In this document: positions 17,745-20,088 of the stretch, one piece after another
Numbering within the stretch: position 1 is the first letter of the stretch
Layout of the letters: every line of letters starts with the position of its first letter
Assembly: GCA_003427395.1 (NCBI GenBank)
Contig: BFEA01000011.1
Span: forward strand, 3,019,149 to 3,039,236
Source: Chara braunii
Lineage: Eukaryota; Streptophyta; Charophyceae; Charales; Characeae
Direction of reading: 5' to 3'
DNA: 20,088 nucleotides
The notes under the pieces: model-generated
The model's input: only the letters and a program-made list of their open reading frames with translations
Told to the model about the DNA's origin: nothing
Database searches by the model: none
Made by a program: the position numbers and the translations under genes

Positions 17745-19182
17745 TGAACCCGGATGCTGATAAGGCCAGATACGCGCGACAGGCCAAAGGGGCGGCATCC
17801 GCACCCCATTTCTGCGGGCAGGCCAAATGGCCTTTGGTACCGGCGCGGGGCATTGTCGGGCCTCGCAGCATCTGGGGCCGGGGTGATGTCAATGGGGAGG
17901 GCGGTGGCTGAACCGGGGCGGAATCCCGCGCNAGGTGCATGCCGGGGGCGAGGGTGTTTCGGGGTCACGAAGAAGGTGCGGGGCGTGGCCACGGCCGGGG
18001 TCCTTCGGAACATCCGTTAAAGTTGGAGCGGCCCCGGGAAGCTTGCGTGGCNCGATGCNACGGCGGCACACATAAATCGAGAGAGAGGTTTTCACTCGAC
18101 GTTTTGNTGCTGCGCTCGTCGAGTCGATNTTTGTGCCGTCCGCGCCACGCTNCGCTAACCACGTTGACTTCAACAACAGGGAAGACNAAAAGGATGGCCN
18201 GCGAAGAAAGGGGGGNCGTATGTGNGAATCCCGACTNAATCGGGCACAGAGAGGGAGTCGGGCTGGANAGGCGACCNGGGAAGGTGGGAAGAGGAGGCNT
18301 GAACCGGGGCAGNGTTCCNGGNCGGATGCGTTTAGTACAGGCGGGACGNTGCGGGGTGTGTACAGAGGGAGCCGGACCGCNGAGGGGCGGAGCGGGGAGA
18401 AGAGCACGGTAGGGTGAAGGTGGCGAATCGAGCGGGAGAGGTGAGAGGAACCGGTGTACCTGGATGTGGGGGCACACCGGGCACATATGGAAAAGGGAAG
18501 GCGGGGCAGANCNCCACGGCGATAAGAACGGGACGAAGCGGGGCCACTGAGGTAGACGAAAGCAGGGTGGNGACNTNAGCNCGGGGGAGTGAACCTGGAC
18601 GCNGTTCGCGCCAGGATACAGGCGGAGGTGAACAGCGGGGCGACGGGCGNCCAGATAGTGCAACGGCATGGCGGACGTTGTGCGATAGTCAAGCCGGACA
18701 GTGGAAGATGCNGTGCAGGGGCTACGGGCTGGCAGCGTAGCTGGCTACGAGAGAGGGGAGACGGAATGACCCGGGACGGGACCCTGNGGCAGGTGCGTNN
18801 GGGGCGAGGAGGATCGTAGTGCGGCTGCGACTTGCGGAGCACTCGTCAGGGGTAGCAACAGAGGTGGTAAGCAGCANCGGGCGAGGTGACGACGTGGCGA
18901 GTAGCGGGTAGAAGAGGAGGAGATGAATCTGGATGCATTCTTGCGCCGGATTTGTTCGGGGGAAGAGTGATGGAGGAATGAGTCGGGCGCAACTCAAAGG
19001 TTGTAGCGCCCTCGATTCTAAACGGAATCGTGAAGGGAAAGAGTCGAGGTGGGGGCTTTTGAACAGGGCGATACTTGGTTCTAATGATACTTTTACTGAC
19101 AGGTTAGTAGATTAGGCAGTTAGTAAGATTGGAACTGCGCGGAGCCATAGCGGAGTGAGGGGGAGAGGGTGAGTGAACCTGG
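17745..19182 (+). repeat. Six diverged repeats starting TGAAYCNGG, mostly after purine runs
   Basis: Starts are at 17745, 17909, 18300, 18590, 18924 and 19174 (spacing 164, 391, 290, 334 and 250 bp). Each reads TGAAC(C/T)(C/G/T)GG or TGAATCTGG, and most continue with a rough (T)GC-GTT-CGCGCC-GGATAC-(T)GCG-GGG pattern. A purine-rich run precedes most copies, for example 18907-18923 and 19157-19169. Later unit parts also recur: GGGCTACGGGCT near 18717 and 19269, and GAGGTGGCGA near 18420 and 19363. Units are diverged and contain Ns. The purine-run plus TG layout is what a polypurine tract and LTR start look like, so one copy may mark the 3' LTR boundary. Confidence 0.55.
19116..19138 (+). repeat. 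Isolated stem-loop carrying the TAAGATTGGA motif
   Basis: GCAGTT (19116-19121) pairs perfectly with AACTGC (19133-19138). The 11-nt loop contains TAAGATTGG, and TAAGATTGGA as a whole is the core of the leader array units. The flanking stem is unrelated in sequence, as expected if loop identity with changing stems is what is kept. It lies about 17.5 kb from the main array. Confidence 0.5.
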
Positions 19183-19837
19183 TCGCGAGGGTGTGCCGGA
19201 TACGTGCGAGGGCAAGGGGAAGACAGGCAAACGGATCCGAGCGGGGGAGGGAGCCGGGTGCATGGGGATGCTACGGGCTACGATCGAAGCAGGGAAAGCC
19301 GGCAGCGAGCAGCGAGGTAAGGCGGTGACAAGCGCTCGGGCCGGGCAACGGGTTGGGTCAGCGAGGTGGCGAAGTAAGCCGAATAAACNTGGGCGCTAAA
19401 TCGCNCNAGGTANATTCGAACTTGAGTAAGGAAAGGTAGCGCAGNAGAGAGCCGGGGNGCANCGAGGGAGGACGGGGCCGTGCCCTGCCTCGCAACTGTT
19501 GAGAGTGGGAAGTGTGGGCTGGGAATCAACGGTGTATCTTCCCGCCTTGCAGTAAGAGATTCATCCGGAGTGATATACTGCAGTAGNGAGGGAGGTGGGA
19601 AGCCACGGGAGTTGGAAACTTACCTGTTGGTCGTGCGTTTGACCAACGAAGCGGTCTGAGCAAGCGGGCGGGAGTGAGAGCATTGAAGTTCGCAGGCGGG
19701 AAGCCCGATAGTGCGGCTTGTTCGCCAGGCTCTCGAGATTGCACTGCAGTCGCTTGCTGTCGGCGCTGGCTGCTGTAGCTGACCATTGGGTTGCGCTACT
19801 CCTGTTTGTCAACTGCCTTTGGTTGCTATCATGTATT
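19183..19837. other. Probable 5' part of the right LTR, no gene
   Basis: This would be the U3-side LTR sequence missing from the left copy, if the LTR begins near 19170. The first 200 bases are purine-biased and contain Ns to about 19590. Short frames on both strands have no domains. No TATA box can be assigned with confidence. Confidence 0.35.
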
Positions 19838-20088
19838 TCGCTGCGTAGAATGCAGCTTCTGCTGCGGCGGTTGTTGAGGGTTACTGCAAAGTGTTGGGTT
19901 GGTTGACTACAGACGGTTGCACTGTTGAAGACTGCGGCCGGCTTCGGGACTATACGGCTGCTGCATCACGTGGAGGAACGGGCCATGTGGCCGGGCTGCC
20001 CTTGCGGTATGGAGGGAAGTGATGAGGGGGATGTGGCCAGAGTTGCGAAGGGGGGTTATTGCTGCGAGTTGAGGAGTCGACCGGAGGG
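19838..20088 (+). repeat. Right terminal direct repeat (probable inner part of the 3' LTR)
   Basis: This is the partner of 1-251, 245 of 251 identical. The match extends to the last base of the window, so the copy is truncated. About 2.4% divergence over a short block would suggest a fairly recent insertion if these are LTRs, which sits oddly with eight premature stops inside. A copy mobilised in trans, or a consensus of many copies, would explain this. Confidence 0.75.

Noticed and set aside
17889-18842. A 317-codon minus-strand open frame opposite the purine-rich 3' region
   Set aside because: Composition is R/P/S-rich as expected from the antisense of a purine-biased strand, Ns are frequent, and no motif or domain is visible. 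It overlaps the TGAAYCNGG repeats.

Overview
This window looks like one very large, decayed LTR retrotransposon of the Ty3/gypsy type from a repeat-rich eukaryotic genome. The domain order Gag (CCHC knuckle) - aspartic protease - reverse transcriptase - RNase H - integrase is direct evidence. Cellular genes, tRNAs, rRNAs and any convincing minus-strand gene are absent. I lean towards a plant-lineage host, perhaps a streptophyte alga such as Chara, from the general look of the Pol protein and from premature stops that fit CG/CHG methylation decay. The species call is an inference and not firm. Isolated single N bases, none before 7762 and many in 10450-10800 and 16560-18900, suggest a multi-copy repeat whose variants were merged in assembly.

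Layout: 1-251 and 19838-20088 are the same sequence (6 mismatches, no indel). They probably represent the overlapping middle parts of two LTRs, each cut by a window edge. From there to 5086 runs an unusually long non-coding leader packed with inverted repeats. It holds a ten-copy array of stem-loops with a constant TAAGAT loop and changing stems (824-1651), a second array of about 122-bp units (1844-2246), and dense, often perfect, hairpins (3186-4533). Gag lies at 5087-6631. Pol lies at 6632-11633, broken by two -1 frame changes and point stops. Immediately after the pol stop there is a sequence with good splice donor, branch-point and acceptor features. It is followed by a third long reading frame (11823-14720, 965 codons with four internal stops).

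This third frame (ORF3) resembles a second Gag rather than an envelope. It has two tandem Gag-like helical segments, a proline/glutamate-rich stretch, a long coiled coil, and a near-CCHC knuckle at its C-terminus. From 14721 to 19837 the sequence is non-coding, with more hairpins, two relatives of the TAAGAT stem-loop, and six diverged repeats that each begin TGAAYCNGG, mostly after a purine-rich run.

How it would have worked, inferred: full-length RNA encodes Gag and Pol for particle assembly, reverse transcription and integration. A spliced RNA using the acceptor at 11800 could express ORF3. The stem-loop arrays could act in packaging, translation or dimerisation of the genomic RNA. The most unusual points are the covarying stem-loop array and the second Gag-like ORF behind a splice acceptor.
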